Source: an uncultured Ruminococcus sp.
GTDB taxonomy: Bacteria; Bacillota; Clostridia; Oscillospirales; Ruminococcaceae
DNA: 14,754 nt
NCBI GenBank assembly: GCA_900553675.1
Contig: USEH01000032.1
Coordinates: forward strand, 1 to 14,754
Direction: 5' to 3'
In this document: positions 14,578 to 14,754 of the stretch, piece by piece
How the letters are laid out: each line of letters starts with the position of its first letter
Numbering within the stretch: the first letter of the stretch is position 1
The notes under the pieces: generated by a model
What the model was told of the DNA's origin: nothing
Database searches by the model: none
What the model saw: the letters and a program-made list of their open reading frames with translations, nothing else
Program-made: the position numbers and the translations under genes

Positions 14578-14618
14578 GAATGACGATTGGACGATTATTT
14601 ACCCTTCTATAATCGTCC
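14578..14618 (+). repeat. right arm of 41-bp inverted repeat, palindromic unit 2
   Basis: GAATGACGATT followed by the hairpin GGACGATTAT (14589-14598), loop TTACCCTTCT and ATAATCGTCC (14609-14618). It pairs with the left arm at 40 of 41 positions. A GCATTAAA flank recurs before it and before unit 3. Confidence 0.95.
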
Positions 14619-14640
14619 TTTCACGCATTAAAGTGCCGAT

Positions 14641-14679
14641 GGACGATTGGGACGATTATTTATCTCCCTATAATCGTCC
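14641..14679 (+). repeat. palindromic unit 3, direct copy of unit 2
   Basis: GGACGATT followed by the hairpin GGACGATTAT (14650-14659), loop TTATCTCCCT and ATAATCGTCC (14670-14679). It repeats unit 2 in the same direction with a period of 61 bases. Its loop differs at several positions but the stem is identical. Confidence 0.92.
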
Positions 14680-14690
14680 TTTTGCGAATT

Positions 14691-14726
14691 AAAAAGCTCC
14701 GAACCGTTAAGGCTCAGAGCTTTTTT
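14691..14726. terminator. bidirectional intrinsic terminator at the right edge
   Basis: AAAAAGCTC and GAGCTTTTTT form the outer stem with a partly mismatched inner stem (CGAACC / GGCTCA region). A-tracts and T-tracts on both sides allow termination in either direction. On the minus strand it could end a gene lying beyond the window. Confidence 0.75.
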
Positions 14727-14754
14727 GTATGATATTCGATTTGCGGGGTGTGGC

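Larger units (their letters stand above)
14248..14690. other. gene-free, AT-rich region with palindromic repeat cluster
   Basis: No coding region is supported. It lies between the xylB terminator and a terminator at the right edge. The content is dominated by copies of GACGATT and AATCGTC arranged as three hairpin units, listed separately, around an AT-rich core (14326-14577). The core also holds a perfect 8-bp hairpin, CGCTTTAA-ATAG-TTAAAGCG (14328-14347), and a 5-bp hairpin, CTGTC-N6-GACAG (14408-14423). Confidence 0.8.

Noticed and set aside
14263..14679. CRISPR array
   Set aside because: There are only three units, one inverted, with no regular unique spacers and no cas genes. The palindromic units repeat with similar, not unique, intervals.

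Overview
The window looks like chromosomal DNA from a Gram-positive, low-to-mid GC member of the Clostridia, probably an Oscillospiraceae/Ruminococcaceae-type gut bacterium. This is inferred from strong AGGAGG-type ribosome binding sites, sigma-70 promoters, a T-box riboswitch ahead of valS, a Gram-positive LexA box, a DUF896 protein and a UgtP-like glycolipid glucosyltransferase. No phage, insertion sequence, CRISPR array, rRNA or tRNA gene was recognised.

Layout. Positions 1-300 hold no gene I can support. Positions 316-2173 form a leftward operon: a DUF896 protein, a WYL-domain regulator and a small multidrug export family membrane protein. The last two overlap by 4 bp. Diverging from it is a 71-residue coiled-coil protein gene (2329-2544) that starts at TTG. 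A perfect LexA (SOS) box lies between its promoter and its ribosome binding site. An M29 aminopeptidase (2658-3887) follows with its own promoter and terminator. Leftward again are an ECF-type sigma factor with an unusually long C-terminal extension (3976-5418) and a UgtP-like glycosyltransferase (5582-6697) with its own promoter and terminator.

Positions 6777-11374 form one T-box-controlled unit on the minus strand: promoter, valine T-box leader, valS, then a CPBP (Abi/CAAX) membrane protease fused to an extra C-terminal domain. The leader carries an exact 31-bp tandem duplication plus a third diverged copy, between the conserved leader helices and the T-box sequence. Positions 11452-12300 hold a secreted lipoprotein gene cut by one in-frame TAA. 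The reading frame continues on the far side, so this is a nonsense-mutated or split gene. Diverging from it, xylB (xylulokinase, 12650-14173) has its own promoter and terminator.

Positions 14248-14690 are gene-free and hold the most unusual structure. Three 30-bp palindromic hairpin units share the stem GGACGATTAT/ATAATCGTCC. Two lie in direct tandem and the third is inverted about 250 bp away, giving a 41-bp inverted repeat with one mismatch around an AT-rich core. I recognise no family for it; it resembles a REP/BIME-like repeat or a MITE.

Most genes are housekeeping or stand-alone. The candidates for something new are the repeat cluster, the SOS-controlled small protein, the sigma factor with a sensor-like extension, the modified T-box leader that also controls a membrane protease, and the interrupted lipoprotein.
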